The notes: a model not told the origin generated them from the sequence alone. 64,000 nucleotides of DNA from Pseudoduganella violacea (GCF_014191875.1 NZ_JACHXD010000013.1:102715-166714); one strand, 5' to 3'. Shown: positions 8,202 through 17,224, counted from the first letter of the stretch. Translations and numbers: made by a program.

Positions 8202-10514
8202 CTACTCCACGTTGGCGGCAAAACGCGCCAGCGGTAGCTTGACCTTGAGGGCGCAGCCGCGCTCGGCCTGGTCGTCGAGCGCAACCTGGCCGCCCATCTG
8301 GTGCACGATGGTGTAGACGATGTGCATGCCCAGGCCCGAACCGCCCTGCCCGCGCTTGGTGGTGAAGAACGGTTCGAAGACGCGCTCGCGGATGCCGGGC
8401 GCCAGGCCGATGCCATCGTCGGCAAAGTGCACGTGCAGCCAGGGCGCGCCGCCCTCGTCCTCTTCCAGCCGCGCCGCGATCCTCACCTGGCCGGGGCCGC
8501 CATCGGGATAGGCGTGCTTGGCCGAGTTCATCAAGAGATTCGACAACACTTGCGAGAACTTGCCCGCCGGTAGGCGCACGCGCAGTTGCGGCGCGATCTC
8601 GATCTTGGCCTCGATCTGCGCCTTGCGCAATTCCGGACTATGGGCCGAGACCACGCCCTGCACATACTCATGCAGCACCAGCTCGCTGATATGTTCGGTG
8701 CCCTGGTCCACGGCCAGCTGCTTGAAGTTGCCGATCAGCTGGGCGGCGCGCGCCAGATTCTGTTCGACCAGGCCGGCCGCCCCTTTCAGGCGCGTGGCCA
8801 GGCCGGTCAGTTCCGAGCGGCTGACCTTTTCCCCGCTCAGCATGCTCACCATCTGCTCGGCATAGCTGGCCAGGCCGGAGGCGGCCGTGACGGCCACGCC
8901 CACCGGCGTATTGACTTCGTGCGCCACGCCCGCCACCAGGGCGCCCAGCGCCGCCATCTTTTCCTGTTCCACCATATTGGCCTGGGCCGCGCGCAAGGCT
9001 TCCGTGCGCTGCTGCACCTTTTCTTCGAGCAGCGCTTCGCGGTCCTGGTGCTGCAGTTCGGCGGCGCAGCGCGCGGCGAAAATCGACAGCAGCGACAGCG
9101 CCAGCAAGCGCTTGTTTTCGTCGATCGGCCGCGTGTCCAGCGCCGACAGGATGCCCAGGGTCTTGCCCTCGGTATCGACCATGGGCATGCCGATATAGCT
9201 CTCGGCCTGCATATCGACCAGCAAGGTATCCTCGGGATAATCGGCCTGGATGCCGCAGCCGTGGAAGCACATGCTCTGGTCCGTCACGTCCTGGCAGGGC
9301 GTGTGCTTCAGGCTGTAATCCATATTCGGCAGATAGTCTTCACCGCCCCACACGGCCAGGGTGCGGATGCCCTCACCGCCATCGTCCATCAAGATCACGC
9401 GGCCGGCGATCACATAGCGCACGTCCAGCGCCTGCCCCAGGTCGCGCACCAGGATGCGCAGGAAATCGTCGCCGCGCGCGCGCGCCGTCGAGGCGGTAAT
9501 CGAGCGCAAGGCCGCTTCGGCCAGGATGCGGCCATCGCTTTCCTCGAACAGGGAGACAGGCTTGGTGCTCATGGTTTCCTCGCGCTGCTGCAGCTTTTCA
9601 TACGTGACGGCCACATTGGCCGAGAACAGGGACAGGAGTTCGCGGTCTTCCGCACGCAGCGGCGCCGAGAACGCCATATACAGGAAGCTTTCGCTGCCAT
9701 CGCGCGTGCGGTGGTAGCTGGCATGGTGCAGGTCGCCGTGGTGGCCGTGCCGTTCCTGCATGCAGCGCTCGAAAGCGGCACGCACCTCGGGCGGCAAGCC
9801 CTCCATCTTGCTCTCGCCCTGCAATGCGGCGAAGCCCGGCGTGACGGCCAGCACCTTTAAGCCGCCTTGGCGCGCCACGGCGGCATAGGCGTCGACGCGG
9901 CTGGCGCACACGCCCTCGCCGCCATGGCCGAGCAAGGCGCCGGCCTGGTCCAGCACGGCGGAACAGAAATGCGGCAGGTTTTCCGCCTCGCACACCTGGG
10001 TGATGGCGTCGATGGTGCGGCGCAGGCCGCTGCGCGCGCGCTCCAGGCGCATCAGGTCGCGGTAGCCGCGCAGAGCGGAATAGAAGACCACGCTGAGCTT
10101 GGCATGCGTGAGGTCGGTCTTTTCGCGGTAATCGTTGATATCGTAAGCCTTGAGCACATAGGCTTGCGGCGCCTGGCCCGGCTGGCCCGTGCGCAGCACG
10201 ATGCGCACCGAGATATTGCCCAGCTCTTCGCGGATATGGCGTACCAGGTCGAGGCCGGCGTGCTCGCTTTCCATCACCACATCGAGCAGGATCAGGGCGA
10301 ATTCGGCGCCGCGCCCGAGCACTTCGCGCGCTTCGGCGCCGGAATAGCAGTCGGTGAAGTGCAGCGGACGGCCGTCGAATTCGAAGTCGGACATCACCAG
10401 CTTGGTGACCTGGTGCACCGCCTCCTCGTCATCCACGATCAGCACTTGCCAGGGCGGTAAGCGCGGGCGGGCCTCGGCAGCGGCCTCGTCGTCAAACAGC
10501 ATATCGTCGTCCAT
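8202..10514 (-). CDS. Histidine kinase with N-terminal receiver, DUF3369 and GAF domains
   Basis: 770 residues, predicted cytosolic as no membrane segment is seen. Domains in order: receiver (about 22-145) with acidic pocket LIVDDEE, phospho-acceptor D78 in LLDVVM and conserved lysine in YREKTD; DUF3369-like sensor (about 160-320); GAF-type domain (about 335-485) with TPCQDV and a cysteine-rich patch CFHGCG; a coiled linker; HisKA with H532 in VAHEVNTPVG; and HATPase_c ending with an FTTKRGQGGSGLGMHIV block. The receiver precedes the kinase, so the protein probably integrates phospho-signals from another kinase with a ligand or redox signal. No partner regulator lies beside it. It could equally act in a multistep relay. 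Confidence 0.87.
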   Translation of the reverse strand: MDDDMLFDDEAAAEARPRLPPWQVLIVDDEEAVHQVTKLVMSDFEFDGRPLHFTDCYSGAEAREVLGRGAEFALILLDVVMESEHAGLDLVRHIREELGNISVRIVLRTGQPGQAPQAYVLKAYDINDYREKTDLTHAKLSVVFYSALRGYRDLMRLERARSGLRRTIDAITQVCEAENLPHFCSAVLDQAGALLGHGGEGVCASRVDAYAAVARQGGLKVLAVTPGFAALQGESKMEGLPPEVRAAFERCMQERHGHHGDLHHASYHRTRDGSESFLYMAFSAPLRAEDRELLSLFSANVAVTYEKLQQREETMSTKPVSLFEESDGRILAEAALRSITASTARARGDDFLRILVRDLGQALDVRYVIAGRVILMDDGGEGIRTLAVWGGEDYLPNMDYSLKHTPCQDVTDQSMCFHGCGIQADYPEDTLLVDMQAESYIGMPMVDTEGKTLGILSALDTRPIDENKRLLALSLLSIFAARCAAELQHQDREALLEEKVQQRTEALRAAQANMVEQEKMAALGALVAGVAHEVNTPVGVAVTAASGLASYAEQMVSMLSGEKVSRSELTGLATRLKGAAGLVEQNLARAAQLIGNFKQLAVDQGTEHISELVLHEYVQGVVSAHSPELRKAQIEAKIEIAPQLRVRLPAGKFSQVLSNLLMNSAKHAYPDGGPGQVRIAARLEEDEGGAPWLHVHFADDGIGLAPGIRERVFEPFFTTKRGQGGSGLGMHIVYTIVHQMGGQVALDDQAERGCALKVKLPLARFAANVE

Positions 10515-10639
10515 CCCACCCTCCGTGCGGCGCAGGGCCGCGGACGAAGCTGCCGGCCGTATTACCGGCAGTACATTAATGATTGTACATCGGAAGCTTG
10601 ACGGTTTTGACAGACGGAACGGTATTTCTGGCGGGAACG

Positions 10640-11605
10640 CTACAGCCAGCCGGCGCGGCGGAAGCGGCGGTACAGGTAGAAGCTGACCGAGGCCATGGCG
10701 CTCAAGGCCAGCGGGTAGCCGAAGCGCCAGTCCAGTTCCGGCATATTCTTGAAATTCATGCCCCAGATCCCGGCAAATGCCGTCAATACCGCGAAGATAG
10801 CGGCCCAGGCAGCCAGCCGCTTGTTGACCTCACCCTCTTCCAGCGCCACCATCGACAAGTTCACCTGGATTGCCGTGCCGATGGTGTCGCGGATGGTGTC
10901 GAGCGAGGCCGTGATGCGGTGCAGGTGGTCGTGCACGTCGCGGAAATACTCCTGGGTGTTCTGGCACACGGCGGGCACGCGGCCGCCGTGCAGCTTGCCG
11001 ATGGCGTCCAGCAGCGGCGCGACGGCATGGCGCAGGGTCATCACCTTGCGCTTCAGGGCATACAGGCGCTCGATATTATTGCGCTGGGAACCACGGATGA
11101 AGATACGCTCCTCGATCGCTTCGAGTTCGGTCTCCATGGCGTCGACGATGGGGAAATAGCGGTCCACCACGGCATCCATCAGCGCATACAGCACGAAGGC
11201 CGGGCCTTGCTGCAGCAGCTGCGGTTCGCGCTCGGCGCGGGCGCGCACGCCGAGGAAGCCCTGCTCGCTGTTCTGGCGCGAGGACAGCACATAGTTCTGG
11301 CCGACGAAGATATCGACCTCGCCGATCACCAGCTCGTCCAGCTCCAGCGCCGCCATCTTCACCACCACGAACAGCGAATCGCCATACTCCTCGATCTTGG
11401 GACGCTGGTGGCCGCGGCTGGCGTCTTCCACGGCCAGCTCGTGCAGGCCGAACTCTTCCTGCATCTTGAGCAGTTCATGCTGCTCGGCGTCGCGCAGCGC
11501 CACCCAGACGAAGCATTCGGGGCGGGCGACATAGTCGCTGATATCCTCGACCGGGATATCTGCCAGCTTGCGGCCATCCTGATAGGCCACGCAATTAATC
11601 AGCAT
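10640..11605 (-). CDS. corA: CorA-type magnesium/cobalt transporter
   Basis: 321 residues, the usual CorA length. A large acidic cytoplasmic domain with many E/D residues and the family block ELDELVIGEVDIFVG is followed by two C-terminal membrane segments. The selectivity motif GMNF is present (GIWGMNFKNMPEL), and the C-terminus is basic (YRRFRRAGWL). It forms a homopentameric inner-membrane channel for divalent cations. GGAAA precedes the ATG. A terminator-like hairpin separates it from ntrC upstream, so it likely has its own promoter or relies on read-through. Confidence 0.93.
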   Translation of the reverse strand: MLINCVAYQDGRKLADIPVEDISDYVARPECFVWVALRDAEQHELLKMQEEFGLHELAVEDASRGHQRPKIEEYGDSLFVVVKMAALELDELVIGEVDIFVGQNYVLSSRQNSEQGFLGVRARAEREPQLLQQGPAFVLYALMDAVVDRYFPIVDAMETELEAIEERIFIRGSQRNNIERLYALKRKVMTLRHAVAPLLDAIGKLHGGRVPAVCQNTQEYFRDVHDHLHRITASLDTIRDTIGTAIQVNLSMVALEEGEVNKRLAAWAAIFAVLTAFAGIWGMNFKNMPELDWRFGYPLALSAMASVSFYLYRRFRRAGWL

Positions 11606-11617
11606 ACGGTTTCCATC

Positions 11618-11652
11618 ATAAAAAAAGCTCCAGGCCTTGCAGCCCAGAGCTT
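11618..11652 (-). terminator. Terminator after ntrC
   Basis: On the minus strand, AAGCTCTGGG and CCTGGAGCTT pair around a short loop and are followed by a T tract. It lies between the ntrC stop and the corA start and would end the glnA-ntrBC transcript. Confidence 0.7.
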
Positions 11653-11720
11653 ACCCGATTCCAGCGGCCGTGCGTTGCACCAAAGCAGTGCGGACTGCAC
11701 CGTCGCTTGCACCAACAGCT

Positions 11721-13229
11721 TCAGTCCTCACGCGCGCCGGCGATGCCCAGCTCGGCGATCTTGCGCGTGATCGTGTTGCGGCCGATGCCCAGGCGCACGG
11801 CGGCATCGTTCTTGCGGCCATGCGTGTGGCGCAGCGCCATGCGGATCAGAGCTGATTCGAACTGGCGGCCCAGCACGGCCATCACCTCGGGCTGGTTGGC
11901 GGCCAGCATGGCGGCCGCCTCCTGTTCGAGCAGACCCAGCCAGCCATCGGGCAGATGCGCCTGCCCAACAACGCCCGCCGCCGCTTGGCCACCGGCCGCG
12001 CCAGCGGCGCCGGCCGCCAAGGCAAGGCCCGCCGAGGCGGCTGGTTCCAGCACCCCGCCCTGCCCCATGCTCTCCTTGCCCTGGCTCAGTTCCAGCGGCA
12101 AGTCCTTGACCTCGACCGTCTGGCCCGGCGCCATCACCGTGATCCAGTTGCACAGGTTTTCCAGCTGGCGCACATTGCCCGGCAAGTCCAGGCTGGACAG
12201 GAAGGCCAGGGTCGGTTCGCTCATGCGCTTGGCTTCCACGCCGAGCTGGCGCGCGCTTTGCAGCAGGAAGTGGCGCACCAGCAGCGGAATGTCTTCGCGC
12301 CGTTCGCGCAAGCTCGGCAGGCGCAGGCGGATCACGTTCAGACGGTGGTACAAGTCTTCGCGGAACAGGCCATCGCGCACGCGCTGTTCCAGGTTCTGGT
12401 GCGTGGCCGTAATCACGCGCACATTCGCTTTCAATGGCTGGTGCCCGCCGACGCGGTAGAAATGGCCGTCCGACAGCACGCGCAGCAGGCGCGTCTGCAA
12501 ATCGAAGGGCATGTCGCCGATCTCGTCGAGGAAGAGCGTGCCGTTCTCGGCCTGTTCAAAGCGGCCCCGGCGCGTCGCTTGCGCGCCGGTGAAGGCGCCG
12601 CGCTCATGGCCGAACAGTTCCGACTCCAGCAGATCCTTCGGGATGGCCGCCGTGTTGAGCGCGATAAAGGGCTGGGCCGCGCGCGGACTGTGTTTGTGCA
12701 GCGCGCGCGCCACCAGCTCCTTGCCCGTGCCCGATTCGCCCGTGATCAGCACCGTCACATTCGACTGCGACAGGCGGCCGATGGCGCGGAAGACTTCCTG
12801 CATGGCCGGCGCCTGGCCCAGGATTTCGGGCGTGTCGGCCGGCCCCGCTTCCACGCTCGCTTCGCGCAGGCTCTCGTCGAGGGCGCGGCGGATCAGCTCG
12901 ACGGCCTTGTCGATATCGAAGGGTTTGGCCAGGTATTCAAAGGCCCCGCCCTGGAAGGCGGCCACGGCCGAATCCAGGTCGGAAAAGGCGGTGATGATGA
13001 TGACGGGCAGGCCGGGATAACGCGCCTTGACCCGCTGCAGCAGGTCGAGGCCGGAGTCGCCCGGCATGCGGATATCGGACACCAGCACTTGCGGCGTCTC
13101 GCTTTCCAGCGCGGCGATGGCCTCGCGCGCGTTGGCAAAACTGCGGGTGGCGAGGCTCTCGCGAGCCAGCGCTTTTTCCAGTACCCAGCGGATCGATTCG
13201 TCGTCGTCAACTATCCAGATCGGCTTCAT
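11721..13229 (-). CDS. ntrC: Nitrogen regulation response regulator NtrC (NRI)
   Basis: 502 residues, a sigma-54-dependent activator of nitrogen assimilation genes. It has a receiver domain (1-120) with DDD at 8-10 and phospho-acceptor D52 in SDIRMPGDSG. The AAA+ domain carries Walker A GESGTGKE, the sigma-54 contact loop GAFTGA and the DEIGDMP block. A Fis-type helix-turn-helix closes the protein (HGRKNDAAVRLGIGRNTITR). An alanine/glycine-rich linker precedes the DNA-binding domain. I chose the ATG at 13229 (MKPIWIVDDD) by family N-terminus; a GTG seven codons upstream is possible. The gene lies 43 bases after ntrB and would be activated by NtrB phosphorylation. Confidence 0.96.
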   Translation of the reverse strand: MKPIWIVDDDESIRWVLEKALARESLATRSFANAREAIAALESETPQVLVSDIRMPGDSGLDLLQRVKARYPGLPVIIITAFSDLDSAVAAFQGGAFEYLAKPFDIDKAVELIRRALDESLREASVEAGPADTPEILGQAPAMQEVFRAIGRLSQSNVTVLITGESGTGKELVARALHKHSPRAAQPFIALNTAAIPKDLLESELFGHERGAFTGAQATRRGRFEQAENGTLFLDEIGDMPFDLQTRLLRVLSDGHFYRVGGHQPLKANVRVITATHQNLEQRVRDGLFREDLYHRLNVIRLRLPSLRERREDIPLLVRHFLLQSARQLGVEAKRMSEPTLAFLSSLDLPGNVRQLENLCNWITVMAPGQTVEVKDLPLELSQGKESMGQGGVLEPAASAGLALAAGAAGAAGGQAAAGVVGQAHLPDGWLGLLEQEAAAMLAANQPEVMAVLGRQFESALIRMALRHTHGRKNDAAVRLGIGRNTITRKIAELGIAGARED

Positions 13230-13272
13230 GTGTATGTATGTGTCCCGCACTCAAAGTTTCAAGACCCCGGCC

Positions 13273-14376
13273 TCAAGGCAGGGGCAGCAGGATGCGGAAG
13301 TCTGTGCATCCAGGCCGGCTTTCGCACTCGATCACGCCCTGGTGCTGCTGCACAAATGTCTGCGCCAGCGTCAGCCCCAGGCCGCTGCCCCCTTCCCGTC
13401 CGGACACCAGCGGGTAGAAGATGCGGTCGCGGATCTGGGCGGCGATGCCCGGTCCATTGTCGATGATATGCAAATCTAATGCCAGGTTATAGCGGACCTT
13501 GGCCAGGGTGACCTGGCGCGCCACGCGCGTCTTGAAAATGAGCTGGGCATCGCCGGCGACGATGCGCTCGCCGAGCGCCTGGGCCGCGTTGTGCGCGATG
13601 TTCAGCACGGTCTGGATCAGCTGTTCCTTATCGCCGCGGAACTCGGGAATCGAGGCGTCGTAATCGCGCAGGATGGCCAGGCCGGCCGGGAACTCAGCCA
13701 GGATCAGGCTGCGCACGCGCTCCAGCACTTCATGGATATTCACATCGCCCACGATATGCGGGCGGCGGTGCGGCGCCAGCAGACGGTCGACCAGGGTTTG
13801 CAGGCGGTCCGCTTCTTTGATGATGACCTGGGTGTATTCACGCAACTGCTGCAGATGCAGCGGCGGCAATTCCATCTCCAGCAATTGCGCCGCGCCGCGG
13901 ATGCCGCCCAGTGGATTCTTGATCTCGTGCGCCAGGTTGCGGATCAGCTCCTTGTTGACCTGGCTCTGGTCCAGCATGCGCTCTTCGCGGTCGAGCTTAA
14001 TCTGCTGCACCATTTCGCGCAGCTCCAGCAGCACGCTGGCCGGCGGCTCGTCGAGCGCGCTGGCGATGGCGTGCAGGTGCAGGGCTTCGCGCCCGCCACG
14101 CTCCAAGGTCAGTTCCTGGCGCAGGTCGGAGAATTTATGCTGGCGCGCCTGGGCGCACAACGCGTCCAGTTCAGCCGGATTGAGAAAGAGCGCGTTGAGC
14201 TTCTGGCGCGAGAGCGCCTTGAGCGAACTTTCCAGCAGGTTTTCCGCCGCCGCGTTGGCGTAGGCGATCTGCCCTTCGGCATCGAGGATGAGCACGGCCG
14301 TGGCCAGCAAATCCAGCCCGGCCAGCGCGGGCGGCCGCTCGGCGGCGGCGCTGGCAAGAGGAAGAAGGGATTTCAT
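13273..14376 (-). CDS. ntrB: Nitrogen regulation sensor kinase NtrB (NRII)
   Basis: 367 residues. A PAS domain (about 20-80, ATAVLILDAEGQIAYANAAA) is followed by the HisKA box with H150 in NLAHEIKNPLGGIRGAAQ and a HATPase_c domain with DNGPGIA and GGSGLGLTLAQTF. No transmembrane segment is present, as expected for the cytosolic kinase/phosphatase that reads nitrogen status through PII and controls NtrC. Its ATG overlaps the stop of the upstream DUF4124 gene (ATGA), which suggests translational coupling. Confidence 0.95.
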   Translation of the reverse strand: MKSLLPLASAAAERPPALAGLDLLATAVLILDAEGQIAYANAAAENLLESSLKALSRQKLNALFLNPAELDALCAQARQHKFSDLRQELTLERGGREALHLHAIASALDEPPASVLLELREMVQQIKLDREERMLDQSQVNKELIRNLAHEIKNPLGGIRGAAQLLEMELPPLHLQQLREYTQVIIKEADRLQTLVDRLLAPHRRPHIVGDVNIHEVLERVRSLILAEFPAGLAILRDYDASIPEFRGDKEQLIQTVLNIAHNAAQALGERIVAGDAQLIFKTRVARQVTLAKVRYNLALDLHIIDNGPGIAAQIRDRIFYPLVSGREGGSGLGLTLAQTFVQQHQGVIECESRPGCTDFRILLPLP

Positions 14377-14876
14377 CGGATATTGGCGATCTCGCGCTTG
14401 AGCGCTTCCACATTCTGTTCCGAACGGGCGATGCTGTCCTTCATCTGCGCCACCCGCTCCTGGTACTTGGCGTAATTGCGTTCGTCGCCGCGCCGTTCCG
14501 GTTCGCCGTTGTTATAGTCCTTGCGCAGCTCGGCCAGCTTGGCCTGCTCGCTGCGCAGCTCCTCGCCCAGGATCTGGCGGCGGTCGGCGTCGCGCGCGCG
14601 CTGCTCGGCGCTGTCGACGCGCGGGAAGGCCGCAGGCGCCACGGCGGCCGGCGCGGGCGTGCCCGGCGGGCGGCCATGGGCGCCGCCTTCGCGCCGCGCC
14701 GGGGCCGGAATCGCCGCGCCCGGCAAATCCAGGGCTTTGCAATTGCTGCCCTTGCGCGTATCGGTCAACTCCTTGTGACCGCTGGCGTCCACGCACAGGT
14801 AAATCTGCTGGGCGCTGGCGGCGCCGCAGGCGGCCAGCAACAGCAGTGCCGGCAAGTGGGAAATGCTTGTCCTCAT
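14373..14876 (-). CDS. DUF4124 domain secreted/periplasmic protein
   Basis: 167 residues. A signal peptide (MRTSISHLPALLLLAACGAA then SAQQ) leads into a DUF4124-type stretch (QIYLCVDASGHKELTDTRKG) with cysteines, then a proline/alanine-rich linker and a charged coiled-coil tail (from about residue 100). The function of DUF4124 is unknown. The gene sits between glnA and ntrB and overlaps ntrB by four bases, so its translation is tied to the kinase. The start at 14876 is chosen because it gives a clean signal peptide; the longer upstream frame would run through the glnA terminator. Confidence 0.8.
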   Translation of the reverse strand: MRTSISHLPALLLLAACGAASAQQIYLCVDASGHKELTDTRKGSNCKALDLPGAAIPAPARREGGAHGRPPGTPAPAAVAPAAFPRVDSAEQRARDADRRQILGEELRSEQAKLAELRKDYNNGEPERRGDERNYAKYQERVAQMKDSIARSEQNVEALKREIANIR

Positions 14877-14897
14877 GCCGCGACTATACAACATCCG

Positions 14898-14932
14898 AAA
14901 AAAAACGCGAGGAAAGCCGGGCTTGCCTCGCG
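14898..14932 (-). terminator. Terminator after glnA
   Basis: On the minus strand a stem CGCGAGG/CCTCGCG with an inner AAGCC/GGCTT pairing is followed by eight T. It lies between glnA and the DUF4124-ntrBC genes, so it may attenuate read-through from the glnA promoter into ntrBC. Confidence 0.8.
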
Positions 14933-14970
14933 TCTGCTGCGCACCGGCCCACTGGCCGGTACAGCGTCGA

Positions 14971-16386
14971 TTACAGCGAGTAGTACATGTCGAACTCAAC
15001 CGGGTGCGTGGTTTGACGCATGCGGGTGACTTCGGTCATTTTCAGCTCGATGTAGGCGTCGATCATGGAGTCGGTGAACACGCCGCCGCGGGTCAGGAAC
15101 TCGCGGTCCTTGTTCAGGTGGTCCAGGGCTTCTTCCAGCGAAGCGCAGACGGTCGGGATCAGCGCGTCTTCTTCCGGCGGCAGGTGGTACAGGTCTTTCG
15201 ACGCTGCTTCGCCCGGGTGGATCTTGTTCTGCACGCCGTCCAGACCGGCCATCATCAGTGCGGCGAAGCACAGGTATGGGTTGGCCAGCGGGTCGGGGAA
15301 GCGGGTCTCGATGCGGCGGCCTTTCGGATTCGCCACGTGCGGAATACGGATCGAGGCGGAACGGTTGCGGGCCGAGTAAGCCAGTTTCACCGGCGCTTCG
15401 TAGCCTGGCACCAGACGCTTGTAGGAGTTGGTGCCTGGGTTGGTGATGGCGTTCAGCGCCTTGGCGTGCTTGATGATGCCGCCGATGTAGTACAGGGCGA
15501 AATCGGACAGGCCGGCATAGCCGTCGCCGGCGAACAGGTTCTTGCCGTCTTTCCAGATCGACTGGTGCACGTGCATGCCCGAGCCGTTGTCGCCGACCAC
15601 AGGCTTCGGCATGAAGGTGGCGGTCTTGCCGTAGCTGTGGGCCACGTTCCAGATCACGTACTTCATGTTCTGGGTCCAGTCGGCGCGCTCAACCAGGGTC
15701 GAGAACTTGGTGCCGATCTCATTCTGGCCGGCGCCGGCCACTTCGTGGTGGTGCACTTCGACCGGGATGCCCATCGATTCCAGGATCAGGCACATTTCCG
15801 AACGCATGTCTTGGAAGGAGTCGACTGGCGGCACGGGGAAGTAGCCGCCTTTCACGGTTGGACGGTGGCCGCTGTTGCCGCCTTCGATGTCCTTGTCGGT
15901 CGACCAGGACGCTTCGTCGGAGTCGATCTTGACCATGGCGCCGGACATGTCGATGCGCCATTTGACGGAATCGAAGATGAAGAATTCCGGTTCCGGGCCG
16001 AAGTAGGCGGTGTCGCCCAGGCCGGACGATTTCAGGTAGGCTTCAGCGCGCTTGGCGATGGAACGCGGATCGCGGTCGTAACCCTTGCCGTCCGACGGTT
16101 CGATCACGTCGCACTGCATGAACAGCGTGGTTTCTTCCATGAAGGGGTCGATGTTCGCGGTGCTCGGGTCCGGCAGCAGGATCATGTCCGACGCTTCGAT
16201 GCCTTTCCAGCCCGCGATCGAGGAACCGTCGAAGGCGTGGCCCGATTCGAATTTGTCGATGTCGAAGTGGGACACCGGCACGGTCACGTGCTGTTCCTTG
16301 CCACGGGTGTCGGCGAAACGGAAATCGACGAATTTCACGTCGTTCTCTGCAACCATCTTCAAGACTTCTGCGGCGGTCATTGCCAT
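14971..16386 (-). CDS. glnA: Glutamine synthetase type I
   Basis: 471 residues, the standard length for bacterial GSI-beta. It makes glutamine from glutamate, ammonia and ATP in the cytosol. It shows the N-terminal GS fold (KFVDFRFADTRGKEQHVTV), the latch DGSSIAGWKGIEASDM, the metal and ATP blocks (FGPEPEFFIFD, VEVHHHEVAGAGQNEIG, GSGMHVHQSIWKDGKN) and a KDLYHLPPEE segment that contains the tyrosine normally adenylylated by GlnE. AGGAGATACGC precedes the ATG. The upstream region carries a sigma-54 promoter and NtrC sites. ntrB and ntrC lie downstream on the same strand. Confidence 0.98.
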   Translation of the reverse strand: MAMTAAEVLKMVAENDVKFVDFRFADTRGKEQHVTVPVSHFDIDKFESGHAFDGSSIAGWKGIEASDMILLPDPSTANIDPFMEETTLFMQCDVIEPSDGKGYDRDPRSIAKRAEAYLKSSGLGDTAYFGPEPEFFIFDSVKWRIDMSGAMVKIDSDEASWSTDKDIEGGNSGHRPTVKGGYFPVPPVDSFQDMRSEMCLILESMGIPVEVHHHEVAGAGQNEIGTKFSTLVERADWTQNMKYVIWNVAHSYGKTATFMPKPVVGDNGSGMHVHQSIWKDGKNLFAGDGYAGLSDFALYYIGGIIKHAKALNAITNPGTNSYKRLVPGYEAPVKLAYSARNRSASIRIPHVANPKGRRIETRFPDPLANPYLCFAALMMAGLDGVQNKIHPGEAASKDLYHLPPEEDALIPTVCASLEEALDHLNKDREFLTRGGVFTDSMIDAYIELKMTEVTRMRQTTHPVEFDMYYSL

Positions 16387-16450
16387 GCGTATCTCCTAAG
16401 TGAAAAAGGGAGCCGGCACTGGCGTGCGGCTCAAGCTCACGGTCTATTAA

Positions 16451-16465
16451 GCAGCTTTTGTGCCA
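16451..16465 (-). promoter_or_regulatory. Sigma-54 (RpoN) promoter of glnA
   Basis: Read on the minus strand the site is TGGCACAAAAGCTGC. It has GG and GC separated by exactly ten bases, the -24/-12 hallmark, and TGGCAC matches consensus. The predicted transcription start is near 16438, about 50 bases before the glnA ATG. The inference is strengthened by NtrC sites further upstream. Confidence 0.85.
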
Positions 16466-16581
16466 GCTTATCAAAAGGATGCGGCATAAGCTAATTACCG
16501 CGTGCTCCGTTGATTCTGCCGGCAACTGTTTCTAAAATATGTAACGACGGAAATCCAATGTAGTCGCGCCGTCTTAGTGCA

Positions 16582-16625
16582 GCACCATTATGGTGCAATG
16601 ATAGAAATTTGCACTATATTGGTGC
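16582..16625 (-). promoter_or_regulatory. Two NtrC enhancer sites upstream of glnA
   Basis: Site 1 is GCACCATTATGGTGC (16582-16596), a perfect dyad around a central base. Site 2 is GCACTATATTGGTGC (16611-16625). Both match the NtrC consensus GCACC-N5-GGTGC; the centres are 29 bases apart, close to three helical turns. They lie roughly 150 and 180 bases upstream of the predicted sigma-54 start, the usual enhancer distance. Confidence 0.85.
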
Positions 16626-16723
16626 GAAAAATCTGAGATGAAGCAAAAAGCGTCAGCATGGTGCAAAAACCAGTCCTCGGCTAGCCGCACTATAATAAAC
16701 GAAGATCAATATGGGAAATCGCT

Positions 16724-17182
16724 ATGAGTCCTGAGGCAAATATTTTGCAACGCGCGCGCAGCCGCGACGCCGCCCTGCCCTATGCTGGCGCGGTCACGCC
16801 GCAGGAAGCGTATGAGCTGCTGCAGGCCGACACCCGCGTGCGCCTGATCGATGTGCGCACCAATGCCGAGCGCGACTGGGTGGGCCGCGTCGCCATTGCC
16901 GACACCCAGCATGGCGCGGTGCAGTGGAGCACCTATCCAGGCGGCGTGCCCAATCCCGATTTCATGGCCCAGCTGAACGCCGTGGCCGGCAAGGACGAAG
17001 TCCTGCTCTTCCTGTGCCGCTCGGGCGTGCGCTCGCGCCACGCCGCCAAGCTGGCGACCGAGCACGGCTACCAGCACTGCTTCGACATCCTGCAAGGCTT
17101 CGAAGGCGACAAGGATGGCGCCGGCCACCGCAAGACGGTCGGCGGCTGGTGCCACGCCGGCCTACCCTGGCTGGGCGCATAA
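16724..17182 (+). CDS. Rhodanese-like sulfurtransferase domain protein
   Basis: 152 residues, a single rhodanese domain. The active-site loop is CRSGVRS with C98, preceded by the LIDVRTNAERDWVG block. Such single-domain proteins transfer sulfane sulfur or handle persulfides in the cytosol, but the partner is unknown. A TATAAT box at 16691-16696 lies just upstream without an obvious -35. It is transcribed divergently from glnA and shares its control region. A bidirectional terminator overlaps the stop codon. Confidence 0.9.
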   Translation: MSPEANILQRARSRDAALPYAGAVTPQEAYELLQADTRVRLIDVRTNAERDWVGRVAIADTQHGAVQWSTYPGGVPNPDFMAQLNAVAGKDEVLLFLCRSGVRSRHAAKLATEHGYQHCFDILQGFEGDKDGAGHRKTVGGWCHAGLPWLGA

Positions 17183-17211
17183 AAAAACCGGGCAGCAGCC
17201 CGGTTTTTTTT
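17181..17211. terminator. Bidirectional terminator
   Basis: The stem AACCGGGC/GCCCGGTT is flanked by seven A on the left and eight T on the right, so it can serve both the rhodanese gene (plus) and the TonB receptor gene that ends at 17225 (minus). Confidence 0.88.
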
Positions 17212-17224
17212 CGGCTCCCCGCCC

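Noticed and set aside
10549..10572. Stem CTGCCGG/CCGGCAG between corA and the histidine kinase
   Set aside because: No T tract follows on either strand, so it is not listed as a terminator.
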